DNA of 64,000 nucleotides from Triatoma infestans (Eukaryota; Arthropoda; Insecta; Hemiptera; Reduviidae): assembly GCA_011037195.1 (NCBI GenBank), contig JAAEAF010006072.1:34679-98678 (forward strand), given 5' to 3'. Shown piece after piece: positions 46,771 through 57,829 of this stretch. The position numbers and the translations under genes are program-made. The notes under the pieces were generated by a model. That model saw only the letters and a list, made by a program, of their open reading frames with translations. It was not told the origin of the DNA and did no database searches. Each line of letters opens with the position of its first letter. The first letter of the stretch is position 1.

Positions 46771-47935
46771 TGATCGACAAAGATTAACAATGAATTTTAA
46801 ATTTTTTGAAGCTTTATTTATTTTTATTACATCATAATATTACCACAGAGTTGGAAAATCCAAAGTTAGAAATTTGATGTTATAAAATGAAGCACATGTC
46901 AATGAATATATCATCATATTTCGCAATAGCTGATTATAAAAGGTTGATGACCCCTTTTCAAAATAAGAGAAATTTAACAAAATAAGAGAAAGTAAAAATC
47001 ATATATGAAAGAGACTTTCATAATTAAAAACATTTGCACGACTGTAATTATTGTGACAAATTTTCTTTTGACATAATTTTATCTTCTAAATGTTTATCAG
47101 GCAGTGGCCATATAATTACTATAATATATAACTGGTGGAGATTACAATTGTTGGGATTAGAGACTTAAGTTTAATTAACATTAGTTGAAGTTATTAAAAA
47201 CATGAGTACATCTATGACAGCTCCCATTGATTGTTAGCCCCCCCCAGCAAAATTTACATATGTGTAATGGCAGTTTTGAAGCTAGATCTTAATGCACCCC
47301 TAATAAACAGTTTTCCTGAAAAACGTTTAAAAATAAAAAAAACATGATGAGCCTACATTTTATACTTTTTTATTTATTTATCAATAAATACAAAATTCTC
47401 ATGAAACACTCACACGACTTTCTCTTACCTTAATAAATTCAATTTGATCAATATTAATTTAATAAATTTTCTTTAAAATTGCAACTTTACAATGTTTCAG
47501 TCAAGCTGGCCACAAAAATGGGGATTTTACTGCTATATCTGACCGGTCTTATATGGAGCACTCTCTGTCAAAAATAAGAATGCTTGGGCAAATTTGAACT
47601 AACTGTGAGACCCCCCAATACCCCTCTAAAATCAATATTTTTCAAAAAATGATTCAAATAAAAGCGACACGTTTCTATTTACGCAGCAAGCATTCCAAGT
47701 TTAAAGAAAATCATTGTAACCATTCAGTAAAGTCTCACTTCCGGTAGATAGATTTTGCCCGAAACCTTCGTGTCAGATATAGTGATTGGAATGTGAAATT
47801 TGTTGAGGGTTCTGCGATTTGTTGGTTTTTATGATATTTTTTAATCACATACTCATTGATCAGTCGGTATTTTTTTTTTCAAATTTAGGGGATCTCTGAA
47901 ACATGTATACCGTGTAAAAAGTCAGATTTGAAAAT
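46300..47935 (+). repeat. Inverted duplication, arm 1
   Basis: Arm 1 reads as the reverse complement of about 49200-50820. Matching landmarks include GCGCGCAAAATATGGACTAA (arm 2: TTAGTCCATATTTTGCGCGC), GTTGGGATTAGAGACTTAAG (arm 2: CTTAAGTCTCTAATCCCAAC) and TGACCGGTCTTATATGGAGC (arm 2: GCTCCATATAAGACCGGTCA). Arm 1 holds about 300 bp (46693-46975) absent from arm 2, between two copies of AAATAAGAGAAAGTAAAAA. Confidence 0.88.
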
Positions 47936-49199
47936 CTGAGGACGAATATCCCTTGAAAAGAAACGGATTAGGCGTATCTTGCGGAATTTTGATGTACCTG
48001 GTGGTAACTTTATTTGCACAAGATCATGTAATAGTACCTATAATCGCCAACTAATTTGCCACACAGTAGCTGGACTCAATAATTTAGCAACCGCATAAAG
48101 GTGCCAGACCTTCCTAGTGCACGTCACCATGCATTACACCCTCAGTCATGTCCAAACGATGTATTGCGGAATGTGCTCCAACCACAGTAGCCAATCTCTC
48201 ACCTAGAAGCTGTCCTTAGCGGTAAGAGAAATTGAATAAAAGCCGACCATCTGGGGGGACTTAACAGTCAGTCACCAAATAAACTATCAAGACTAAAGAT
48301 CAGTCGCCAGATCAACATCAACCTTGAAAAGTTCACAAACTAGCCAGGAGTTGCTTGAAGAGTGCTGTAATTAGAACTCTTGCTTGTGGCTAGTTTGGTG
48401 AACCTAGAAACAGCTTCTAGATGACAGATTGGCTGTCAAAATTGAAGCCCAGTCGTCATACATTGGAGTAGACATGAGAGGGGGATTAATACGTAATTGA
48501 CTAGCACTCGGTGGCTCAATGGTTAGCGCCTTGGATGCAGTTGCTAGTTTTTTTTTTCTTAGCCGTGATCATGGCCTTCTCAGCCATTCGATCTCTAATA
48601 GCACAGTATAAAGTGGCCGTATCATTTGTTTGTAATCTTATATCCATACAAATTTTATAAGTAGAGGCAATAGACTAGGTTTTGCAGCCTCTCCCCTCGA
48701 CATCTAATGCTTCCCCAGTCGGGCAAATCTTGGAAGTGAACAATCCTACGAAGAATTACTCTCAGAAGAATAATCTAACAAACAATATAGTGAATTTGCG
48801 CGCCAGGCCAAAATGTCACACTGGCCAGTAAATAAATATGGAGACAATGTAATCAAACCATGTGACGGTACACAAACTATACAAACATAAATGCACACAT
48901 CTTTTTACAAATGATAAACAAAAAAAATCAACTATTTTGCGGACACATAACAAACTTTAAAAACAAAAACAAAACCACAAACAAACATGTGATGCGCATA
49001 TTGTTTGTCCTTGAAAGTATATCAGTGCGTAACAAAACAAATTTCTTTAAGTAAACATCTCAAATGCACCACGTGTCAAGTGTAAAACATTTAGTAAAGC
49101 GCAAAATGCACAGCTAATATATTACGCATGAAGTAAAGCGCAAAGTACACAACATACAGTTTTCACAGAAGTATCTGTATTTATTGTTTTTTTTTATAA
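47936..49199. other. Spacer between the inverted arms
   Basis: No gene is recognised. It contains the SINE-like element at about 48503-48765 and otherwise unannotated sequence, including opposed TAGCCAGGAGTTGCTTG and CAAACTAGCC-type phrases near 48340-48400. Confidence 0.45.
48503..48765 (+). mobile_element. SINE-like element, A box only
   Basis: GGTGGCTCAATGGTTAGCGCC resembles a tRNA 5' half with an A box (TGGCTCAATGG). A T10 run interrupts where the B box should be, so assignment is tentative. Confidence 0.35.
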
Positions 49200-50820
49200 G
49201 TTTTACTTTCTGTTACTGCTACTAAGAAGAAATATCTATTGCGATAGTAGCAGATTATCTAAATGGAGTCTTCACCGGAAATACTTTTTTTTTATGGTCC
49301 CATGAATATGAAAAAAATGTTTTTGGTCAATATCCTATATGGCGTGAGTGTGTGTGTGTGTGTGTGTGTGGAGAGGTGTGGGTGTTAACAGAATATCTCA
49401 AAAACGAAAAGTCGCAGGCAGCAAAAACTTGGTATTCCGTTTAGGCACTACCACTGTATCAGGCACGAAATATTCTGGCAAAATCTATCAACCGAAGTGC
49501 GAATATACTAAGTGTATACTATTTCGCACTTAAATACCCACAACTTTTATGCGTAACATTTTTCCGAGAATATTGATTACAGTAGCGTCATGCTTTCCTC
49601 CAATTAACATACATTAGAAGCGATAGAATTCCAAATTTGAAGAAAATCAATTAACCGAAAGTGGGATTTTTCCGAATAGGTTTCTGAAATTTTTTGGAAT
49701 TTTCACGAAAATGTTTACAATGATTTTCTTTAAACTTGGAATGCATGCGGGATGGATAGAAACTTATCACTATTATTTGAATCATTTTTCTGAAAAAAAT
49801 TGATTTTAGAGGAGTATTTGATTTTAGAGTCACACAGTTAGTTTAAATTTGCCCAAGCTTTCTTATTTTTGACACAGAGTGCTCCATATAAGACCGGTCA
49901 GATATAGCAGTAAAATCCCCATCTATGTGTGGCTCAGCTTCACTGAAACATGTTCCAGTTTTAAAGAAAATTTATTGATTAAATTGTATTTATTCGGGTG
50001 AAAGAAAGTCGTGTGAGTGTTTCATAAGAGAATTTTTGTATTTATTGATAAATAAATAAGAAGTACAAAATGTAGGCTCATCATGTTTTTATTTCAAACG
50101 TTTTCCAGAAAAACTGTTTATTAGGGGGGTGCAATAAGATCTGGCTTCAAAACTGCCATTACACATATGTATATTTTGCTGGGGAGGGCCAACAATCAAT
50201 GGGAGCTGTCATAAATGTACTCATGTTGTAGATAACTTCAACTAATGTTAATTAAACTTAAGTCTCTAATCCCAACACTTGTATCTCCACCACTTATATA
50301 TTATAGTATAAAACAGGATATATTACAGGATATTACAGGATATTACAGGATAAAATTATGTCAAAAGAAAATTTGTCACAATAATTACAGTCGTGCAAAT
50401 GTTTTTAATTATGAAAGTCTCTTTCATATATGATTTTTACTTTCTCTTATTTCATCGCTTCAAAATTTTCGAAATTTAAGTTTTCACCGGAAATATATGT
50501 CTTGAAGCTCTCTGAGTAAGAAAAATTGTTTTTCCCGAATGGTCAGGGTGTGTGACGGCTGTGTGAACAAAATATCTTCAAAAATAAAAATCGCAGGGAG
50601 CTCAAACTTTGTTTGGAAAGGTTTCGGCAAATATCCATCTCTCAGAAGTGGGTCCTTACTATATGAATGTTTTTATTTCAGTCTTCTATCTACAGGTGTA
50701 ATAGAGCGTTCAGTAGTACCACACTCACCTTGTTCGCACAGAGACTAACTTGAAGTTAGTCCATATTTTGCGCGCTTTATTTTTTTTTTTTGTTTTAGTT
50801 TTTATTCTTCATTTTCCTAT
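49200..50820 (-). repeat. Inverted duplication, arm 2 (family H + copies in it)
   Basis: Mirror image of arm 1. It holds a + family H head at about 49205-49345 (CTTCACCGGAAATAC), (GT)n at 49347-49371, both modules, and a 3' end at 49990-50035 (GAAAGAAAGTCGTGTGAGTG). A second + head starts at 50440. A 10-bp tandem (ATATTACAGG, about 4 units at 50308-50350) is present only in this arm. Confidence 0.88.
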
Positions 50821-51665
50821 ACAATCTCAGATTTTCTAAAAAAATTGCGAGCGTCAACTTTTGGAAGTTGAGTTTTCACCGGAAATGTTTGTTTTGAGGT
50901 AACCTAGTAGTACGAAAGAAATGTTTTTAGTGAACGGACTGTATCTGTGGGTGCGTGTGTGTATGTGTGTGGATATTTCGTTTAGATACTACCACAGGTA
51001 CACAAAGGATACTATATGACACAAAGGTTCGGACTAAATCCATGATTTTCAACTAAAAGGAAGTTCAATTTTATTTAGTTTTTTCTTTTCGTTTTTGCTG
51101 TTTTTTCGAAAACATTTCCAACGATTTTCTTTAATCTTTGTGTATTACATAAACACACATAAATTCCTATAATCTTTTTTGAAACAATTTTCCCGGGAAA
51201 ATTGATTTCTTTGGGAGTTTCGGGGAAACCATAGCGTTTCCTGTAAAGTACCACTTCAGTTCAGAGTATGATTCTACCACTTATAAAGTATCAATAACAT
51301 TAGGACATCACTTCCGGACAGGAAATGCGACAGAATAGGCTTTTTTGGGTACAACGATTTTCTTTACTTTGCTCCACGGAAGTAAAGATATCACTTTTAT
51401 TAAACACATTTTGCCGAAAAAATGGATTTTATATGGGTTTTGGTGTTCTGTCAGTTTGGTTTACATTTACACTGTACAAGCTTTCTTGGTTCTGACAAAG
51501 AGCGCTCCACACATCTGCACAGAAATATAAGTATAACCTCTCCCACCTTTTTTTTTATAGCCAGCTGAACTAAACATTCAAAACGTTGCAATTTTAAAGA
51601 AAATTGGTTAATTGTAATAATTGGAGCAGGAGAAAGTTGTGTGAATGTTTCACACCAGATTTTTG
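50821..51665 (+). repeat. Family H repeat copy (+), 3' end intact
   Basis: Starts near GCGAGCGTCAACTTTTGG and has CACCGGAAATGTTTG, GT-rich tract, both modules, AGAGCGCTCCACAC and the end GCAGGAGAAAGTTGTGTG with hairpin GTGTGAATGTTTCACAC, CAGA and T run. The extreme head is altered. Confidence 0.9.
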
Positions 51666-52439
51666 CCTTTGGGTTTGAAAGAAATTTTACTATTTGTAAA
51701 ATGTATAAGTTTAATAAAAATTAGAATTCGGCGATTTGTTTTTTCATGATAGTTTCATTTTGTCGTCAATGCGCGGTTTTGGGCGATTATAACCATCAAC
51801 AGATTACTTAATAGCAGTGTGAGATCGCCGAATGCAAACTCAAGACACTATGCATTCAAATTAAAATATGCTGGTTTTTCCATTTCATAGAAGTAAAACC
51901 GTTTTGTAACCATGGACGTAATATTAGTGATAAAAATGAAGGTTATTACAGACTATAGTTTGATGACGTAAATTGAAAACTTATTTAAATATTAACTATC
52001 AGTTCTTATATAACTATAGTTTTCTTTACTGACTCTATTGATTCATCGATCTCTAAGTCCAATAATCGATTTACTTTTAGAAACTTAATGAAAATAAGGA
52101 TTCTCAATCAAGTTAGGACGTTTTTTAAATGAATTGACTTCTCTTTAATACCCGCAGGAACGCCATGATCCTAGAAGATAAAATAGATAATAGCTTTATT
52201 ACAAATATATAGAAAAAAATGTATAAAAGATTACCAGTGTATTCTTAATTCCATTATGTTATACTACTTTCATCAATCCCTATCGGGATTATAGAAGATT
52301 TTTCGTGAAGGTAGTCGATTTTGTTAATTCATGGTGAGTCAGTCGCAAGTCTCAGGAATTTGTTTTCTTCATCGTCTTTCTTTATGTAACTACTAACAAG
52401 TCAGGCACCATTGTGATTTTTGTAGAGTAGAAGTTTATT
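51666..52439. other. Unannotated stretch with one decayed family 1 fragment
   Basis: About 51740-51800 (TTTCATTTTGTCGTCAATGC, GCGGTTTTGGGCGA) matches the left arm of the family 1 foldbacks at low similarity. The rest is AT-rich without a gene. Confidence 0.45.
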
Positions 52440-52990
52440 TTTTCTTAGTCAAATTTTTTGAGTCGAGTAACGGGAAAATATTTGGAAACCTGGGTATTCC
52501 CAGGCGTTCGAGGAAGATAAACCCTCTCCCTAGAACCAGATCTAATCTGGAAGGGGTGCTGTAGGTGGTGAGTAGTCTCAACTTTGTATAAGTGGGGTGT
52601 GGTAGTAGACCTGTTTAGGTCGCAGTGCACTGTACACGAAAAAACAACGAAAAAATGTAGCCCTGTAGTCATTTTTCCGAAAGTTACTTCGTCCTATACG
52701 CCGATTGAGAAGTTCAATTTGTCGCTGTTAGTCCAAGAGCTCAAAGTACTGTTGTATTTAATTTATCTGTTGATTGATAGTAAACAGTATATCGTTAGTA
52801 ATTTTTATTTTCAATTAGTACAGTATTTTGTCAGTGTATCTTCATGCAGATGTAAGTCTGATTCTAATAGAGTTGATTCTTCATGATGATGTGTACAAAG
52901 TAACAGCATCCGCGTAGGCTGATAGGGGTTTTTGGAAGAGGATTAATGTAGGTGATGAACAGGACGGGACTCAGGATAGAACTTGGACTG
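52440..52990 (-). pseudogene. Decayed LINE reverse transcriptase fragment
   Basis: On the minus strand from about 52985: SSILSPVLFITYINPLPKTP corresponds to RT motif B and the following block (S-I-L-G-P-x-L-F-x-x-Y-I-N-D-L-P). After a frameshift, SAYADAVTLYTSS is motif C with YADD changed to YADA, then a stop. Further downstream LTKYCTN and LKI fit the L-x-x-W-C-x-x-W-x-L-K-I block. The pattern fits Jockey/CR1-type elements. A 75-residue ORF at 52445-52672 lies where the C-terminal part would be, but I see no motif in it. Not functional. Confidence 0.6.
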
Positions 52991-53119
52991 GACCCAGGAT
53001 AGAGAAACGCTTGAAGAACAAGCTAGAATACTTCAATTATTTTGCATGTTATGAGAGAAGTTCTGATTTTGTGGATATAGAATTTATAAATTTCTCTTCC
53101 TATTTGAAGAGCAATATTA

Positions 53120-53450
53120 CCGATGGGTTAAAATTTCAAAACTGAGTTTTGTTTGTTGGTTTTTCTAGAAATAGATAATATTGAAATATCAACAGTCGGA
53201 GAAACTTAGCTATAAGAACTTTCACTGAATGTGTGTATGTATGTTTTTGTGATCAGCATAACTTGGAGAAATCACAGAAAGTTCAAGTTGATATTCCGCT
53301 CGAATATCTATCTTTCAACTGGAAGTCTCACTTTTCTGTGTGGTGTTTTTTATCCTCAATTTCGTGCAATTTTCTCAGAAATGAGTTTCCTTAAAAATTA
53401 TTTTTATTTGAAACATTTTTCCAAGGAAATGATTATTGGGTGAGGAGCTG
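53120..53450 (+). repeat. Family H repeat fragment (+)
   Basis: AGTTCAAGTTGATATTCCGC, CTTTCAACTGGAAGTC and TTTTATTTGAAACATTTTTC blocks are present, with a compressed first module. Confidence 0.7.
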
Positions 53451-53499
53451 GCAGAAGAGGAAATTATCTGGATATGGATGCATGAATTTCTTTTTCCTC

Positions 53500-53643
53500 T
53501 GAGTCAGACCGCTTCTCTGAGGAATCTTATGATTCATCTGCAAATGATTAAGTCTCCACTCGTTTTTCTTCTAAGTCAGACCGCTCTCGGAGGAATATTA
53601 TGATTCATCTGCAGATGATTAAATCTCCACTCATTTTCCTTAT
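53500..53643. repeat. Tandem duplication, 2 units of about 71 bp
   Basis: AGTCAGACCGCTTCTCTGAG and TATGATTCATCTGCAAATGA recur in the second unit with a few substitutions (AGTCAGACCGCTCTCGGAG, TATGATTCATCTGCAGATGA). Confidence 0.9.
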
Positions 53644-53670
53644 TTAATTCAATAAATTCAAGTATTGAAA

Positions 53671-54382
53671 CCTGGTGTAAAACACTCACACAACTTTCTC
53701 TTACTTCAATTTACATAGTTATAAATAATAAACTCTCTTCAAACTTATTATTCTTAGTTGTTGTGGTGGTTGGTTCCGCAGAGCTGGAAAGCATCAGAGA
53801 CATTTTCCGTGGTAGCCTGCTTCATTTTGTGGTCATCGACTGGTTTCAGGCGTTCGCCCATCTTCAGGCTACCACGGAAAATGTCTCTGATGCTTATTAT
53901 TCTTATATGGCTTGTTTATTTAATGAAACTCGCCGGCATTTTTATGGAAAAAATCGCAGAAAACTGTTTAGCAAAATGGCACTTCCGGTCAACCGATTTT
54001 CTTCATACTCAGAATTTAGTCAACATATTTAATTCTGATTAATATTATGTGGATGATAGAATCTTTAATAAAGTAAAATAGCACTTTAGAGCCACCCTTA
54101 AATGAATTTTCCCGGCAAAATGTTACAAATAAATGTTCTAGATCATTATTATGTGTATAGTCAATATACCAAATTTAAAGAAAATCGTTGGAACCATTTT
54201 CATCAAAATATCAAGAACAAACTAAATATCAAGTTTGAACTTTCTACGATTTTCCATTTTTCCGGTATGCTGGCCACACTCACACACACACGGACCAATT
54301 TCCAAAAACCACTCGGTGAATATTCGGTATCGAAAACTTGACACGATCGCAATACTTCCTCTTACCAGTAAGAGGAAGTAAA
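53671..54382 (-). repeat. Family H repeat copy (-), full length, carrying a foldback insertion
   Basis: Hairpin end CTGGTGTAAAACACTCACAC, ACTTTCTCTTACTTC, one module, CACTTCCGGTCAACCG, CA tract, ACTTGACACGATCGCAATAC and the head end CTTACCAGTAAGAGGAAGTA. It is shorter than other copies (one module deleted), with family 1 element 53757-53892 inside. Confidence 0.9.
53757..53892. mobile_element. Family 1 foldback element, short form
   Basis: This 136-bp insertion has a perfect 13-bp duplication CTTATTATTCTTA (53744-53756 and 53893-53905). The 5' part is GTTGTTGTGGTGGTTGGTTC; the arms are CATTTTCCGTGGTAGCCTG and its complement. One hammerhead-like motif remains on the minus strand, with a GC to GT change in stem II (GGCG/CGCC kept) and GAAACCAGTC. 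The opposite motif is deleted. Confidence 0.8.
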
Positions 54383-55589
54383 AATGAGAACAACGCTGTT
54401 AAGTGAAATTAAAAATGTTTCGTCAAGATTCCCTTGGAGTTAGTGATAGTTTGTTAGTAAAAAATTGTAGAAGAAAATATTAGATCTAATAGATAATATA
54501 ACATATATATATAATGCACGCGATGGTGGAATATACAGTTGTTTAAAATATAAAAGAAAATAGTGTAATAACAGAACAGTCAGTATGGGTGTCCAGGTTT
54601 ATGGTGAAGCCAGTGAACGCATAAAGCCAGCTCAGAATTTTAATTAGCCCAGCTGGCTAACTAATGTTCACCTTTCGTACTACAGTCTGAGCGAACATGG
54701 TGTCTTTGTTCATATCTCTCTCTCTCTTTCTCTCCCCCCCCAAATCACTCTCACCTTTCTTTACATTTTTTTTCTATTCATAATGCGCCACAGAATACTC
54801 TATAATAAATATATTCTATCATCTTTTCTTTGTTTTGGTTTTTTATTTCATCTTATCACCATTATTGTATTTAAATATTTACCAAAAAAACAAAAGTAGA
54901 GAAACATTACAAACTTTCAACACTAAATATTTATTGTTTCCCAATAGTTTTTGTAGCGTTATCTGTAGTGAATAGCGGAGTCATCAAACTCAATAACTTA
55001 CCAATCTAAAGGTCTTCTTCAAACTTGGAAGACTTACTGCATCACAGTGATAACTGTTTTTAATCAAATAAAGTTGATAGAACAGAGCATTATATTGACT
55101 AAATAACATTTGAGATCAGGGATTGCCAATAGGTCATATGGACCCATGCGGGTCGATGGAATAGGATCAATAGAATTCAGGATGGTCAAAGGAAAAAAAA
55201 AATCTGTTTTTAAATTTTATATAATTTTTAAACCCCATAATATATATTATGTAATTTTTATATAATAATAATAGTTTTAATAATATGTATAAATATTGCA
55301 TAAGACGGCGTGAGCCACGCGTTATACGTAGGTTATATATATCTTTCTATAGACGAATGTCATCTCGCTTCAGGTTAAAAAATTGCAAGAAAATCATCAC
55401 TCTGTTTTGTAATTGTGCATTTTCCAGCAACAGACACAATTACGTAAAGCTAAATCTTTGAATGATCCCCTGTTTTAGCGACATTATGCGAAAATAGTAA
55501 TGAAATTTATAATAATTTCTTCTGCATACAGAAGTTCGCTGGTAGTGGAAAGCAGCGTTTCATTGAAATCTTTAATTCTGTAATAGAGT
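54383..55589. other. Unannotated AT-rich stretch
   Basis: Has a CT run (TCTCTCTCTCTCTTTCTCTC) near 54714 and a weak family H trace near 55015-55070. No gene is seen. Confidence 0.45.
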
Positions 55590-55800
55590 TTCTCCTGGAA
55601 AAGTGATAAACTTTTGGCAACAAAATTGGCTAAAGGCAAAAATTTTGTTCACACACACACACATACAGACATTTGCAAAAAATATTTTTTTCTTATTCAG
55701 GGGAGTTTTCATGATACGGAAAAACCTGCATTTCCGGTTTGAACTCAATTTGGAGGATACTAGAGAATATCCTCTTACTAGGAGTAAGAGAAAGTAAAAA
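55590..55800 (-). repeat. Family H repeat fragment (-), head end
   Basis: CA tract, ATTTGCAAAAAATATTTTTT, CATTTCCGGTTTGAACTC and the head end AGGAGTAAGAGAAAGTAAAA. Confidence 0.8.
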
Positions 55801-56761
55801 AAGGAGAAATTCTGAACTGTTACATTCAATCTCATTTAGAGTTTCATATTATTATTACAAGTGTAAGAAGAAGTCACTAACCAGTTTTATATTAGTCATA
55901 AAAGAGTTACACAAATATTACTAAATAGTATTCAACAGTCTTCATAAGTGTGGCAGCAAATCTGATCCACCGCCCAAACACCTATATAGTGTACTTAGTA
56001 ATTAGTAGTGTAGTACGAGTAATTATAAGTGATATACTCTGCACTTCGTAAATGTAGTTTCTCTGTAAATTTCCGGCCAATTCCGTTAAAATATTTACAC
56101 AATACTGCAATATAGTTGCTAATATGACCAAACCCCACTTGTAGCTAAATTTAATCTGTAACCATAATTGTTCCATCTCTTTTTAGTTAATTAACTTTCA
56201 TTTTGATTCGTTTAAGAAATTATGAAAAGACAAGTGTTAATGACGGCGTCAAATTAGAAAACAAATACAATCATCTGAGTAACTAAATGTTTATTTTTGT
56301 ATGTATCAAGAAGTAAACATACAAGGAAACAGCCATGTAGGTTTTCTAAGGGCCATTAAAGTTTATTTTCAGGCAGAATAAAACTTAAAGGTTTGGAAAA
56401 ACCTTTTTATAGTTCAACGTTACAATTAATGAAATTGGGTTTTAACATTTAAAAGAGGCGGAGATGGGAGTGGGGCTACAGGTTTAAAGCGAATGTTATT
56501 TAGTGAAATGGTGTGCAGCCTTTTGTTCAATTCTCTTTTAGTACAAATGATAGAACATGGGCTTATAAAAGAAAATTGATTTGAGTCTCATTAGATGGCC
56601 CTTTCTTGTGTGTTTAACAAAGGAAAAAGGATGAAAATCCAATTATCAACTCGTTTTGTTGGAAAAATTATAAATTTCTAATTGGCTGTGGGTCCAATCC
56701 TCATTAATATTTAGATTGACATAAATTTTGACCAATCTGTCCAAAAAGAGATTCAATCCAG
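55801..56761. other. Unannotated stretch
   Basis: No gene or clear repeat is seen. Confidence 0.5.
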
Positions 56762-57345
56762 TTTTACTTTCTCTAACTCCTGGTAAGCAGTGGTTGCGAG
56801 CGTGTCAACTTTCCACCGGAATTAGGTTACTCCGGAAATACATGATTTGAGTGTCCTCTGAGTATGGAAAAAATATGTGTAGCGAATGATCTTTGCGCGC
56901 AAACAAATATCTCAAAAAAGAAAAATCGCAGGTGCTCAAATTTGACCATCGCAATAAAGTTTTCAACAAAATCCATCAATCGGGACTGGGATTTTACTTA
57001 ATTTTCCCCGGTTTTTCGCGATTTTCTCGAAAACAGCTCCAACGATTTTCTTTAAATGTGGATACCTAAAATACCGATAACTTTTATAAATTGAATAATT
57101 TTTCAGAGAAAATTGATTTTTGGGGAAACAGTAGCGCTAGGCTTCCGTCTAAAGTGCCATTTCAGTACAATGTGTGGTTCTAGTACCTACACAGTATTAA
57201 TTTATTAGAAACATTGTTACGATTTTAAATTTGAAGAATATTCGGTTAACCAGATGGTGCGGCTTTACACAAGGGGTTTTTGAATGATTTAGAATTTTCT
57301 CGTAAACAATATTACGATTTCTTTTGAACATAAAATGCTAACTGT
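56762..57345 (+). repeat. Family H repeat copy (+), interrupted by a LINE fragment
   Basis: The head (TTTTACTTTCTCTAACTCC), TACTCCGGAAATACATG, both modules (TCTCGAAAACAGCTCCAACG; GGTTAACCAGATGGTGCGGC) and AAAATGCTAACTG are present; the copy breaks where the RNase H remnant begins. Confidence 0.85.
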
Positions 57346-57670
57346 TCAAATTAATTACCTCCGGTGTTACATAGACGGTTCCAGAATGGAAGGTTGTTCT
57401 CGAGCTAGGGTCAATTTGAGACAGAAGATTACTGGACAATATGGACCTCTTGGTGAATGGACCACTTTTTCCAGGCTGAGGTTTATGCTATTTTGTTTTG
57501 TATTTTTGATGAGAGGGTATGTAACACTAACTTAATAGCTGTTTCTATCTATTCGGACAGTCAAGCTGTGTTGAATGCGATGAATTCATGTCTTCATTTC
57601 CAGGTTGGTACTAGAATGTTCAAAAAGACTGGAAGAATTTTCTTTATTGAAGGATGTATTGGATTAAATA
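57346..57670 (+). pseudogene. Decayed LINE RNase H domain
   Basis: CYIDGSRMEG (first catalytic Asp in the D-G-S motif) lies near 57367. YGPLGEWTTF is followed, after a frameshift, by FQAEVYAILFC (catalytic Glu) and IYSDSQAVLNAM (second Asp, DSQ). Then, in another frame, LVLECSKRLEEFSLL is the following helix. Order and spacing match the LINE RNase H of the I/R1/Jockey group. No reverse transcriptase is attached, and the D-x-A-D C-terminal block is missing. Confidence 0.78.
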
Positions 57671-57829
57671 TAATCATTTCTGTTATGAAGAAAACAAACA
57701 TTTTTTTACTACTGACTGCTGGATTTTAAAAAACAAAATGGCTTCCTGTATTTTTGCCTCCTGGGTCCATAAAATAAAAGATAAAAAATCTGGAATTTTC
57801 TCCGTTAATACACTAATATGAGCCAAAAA

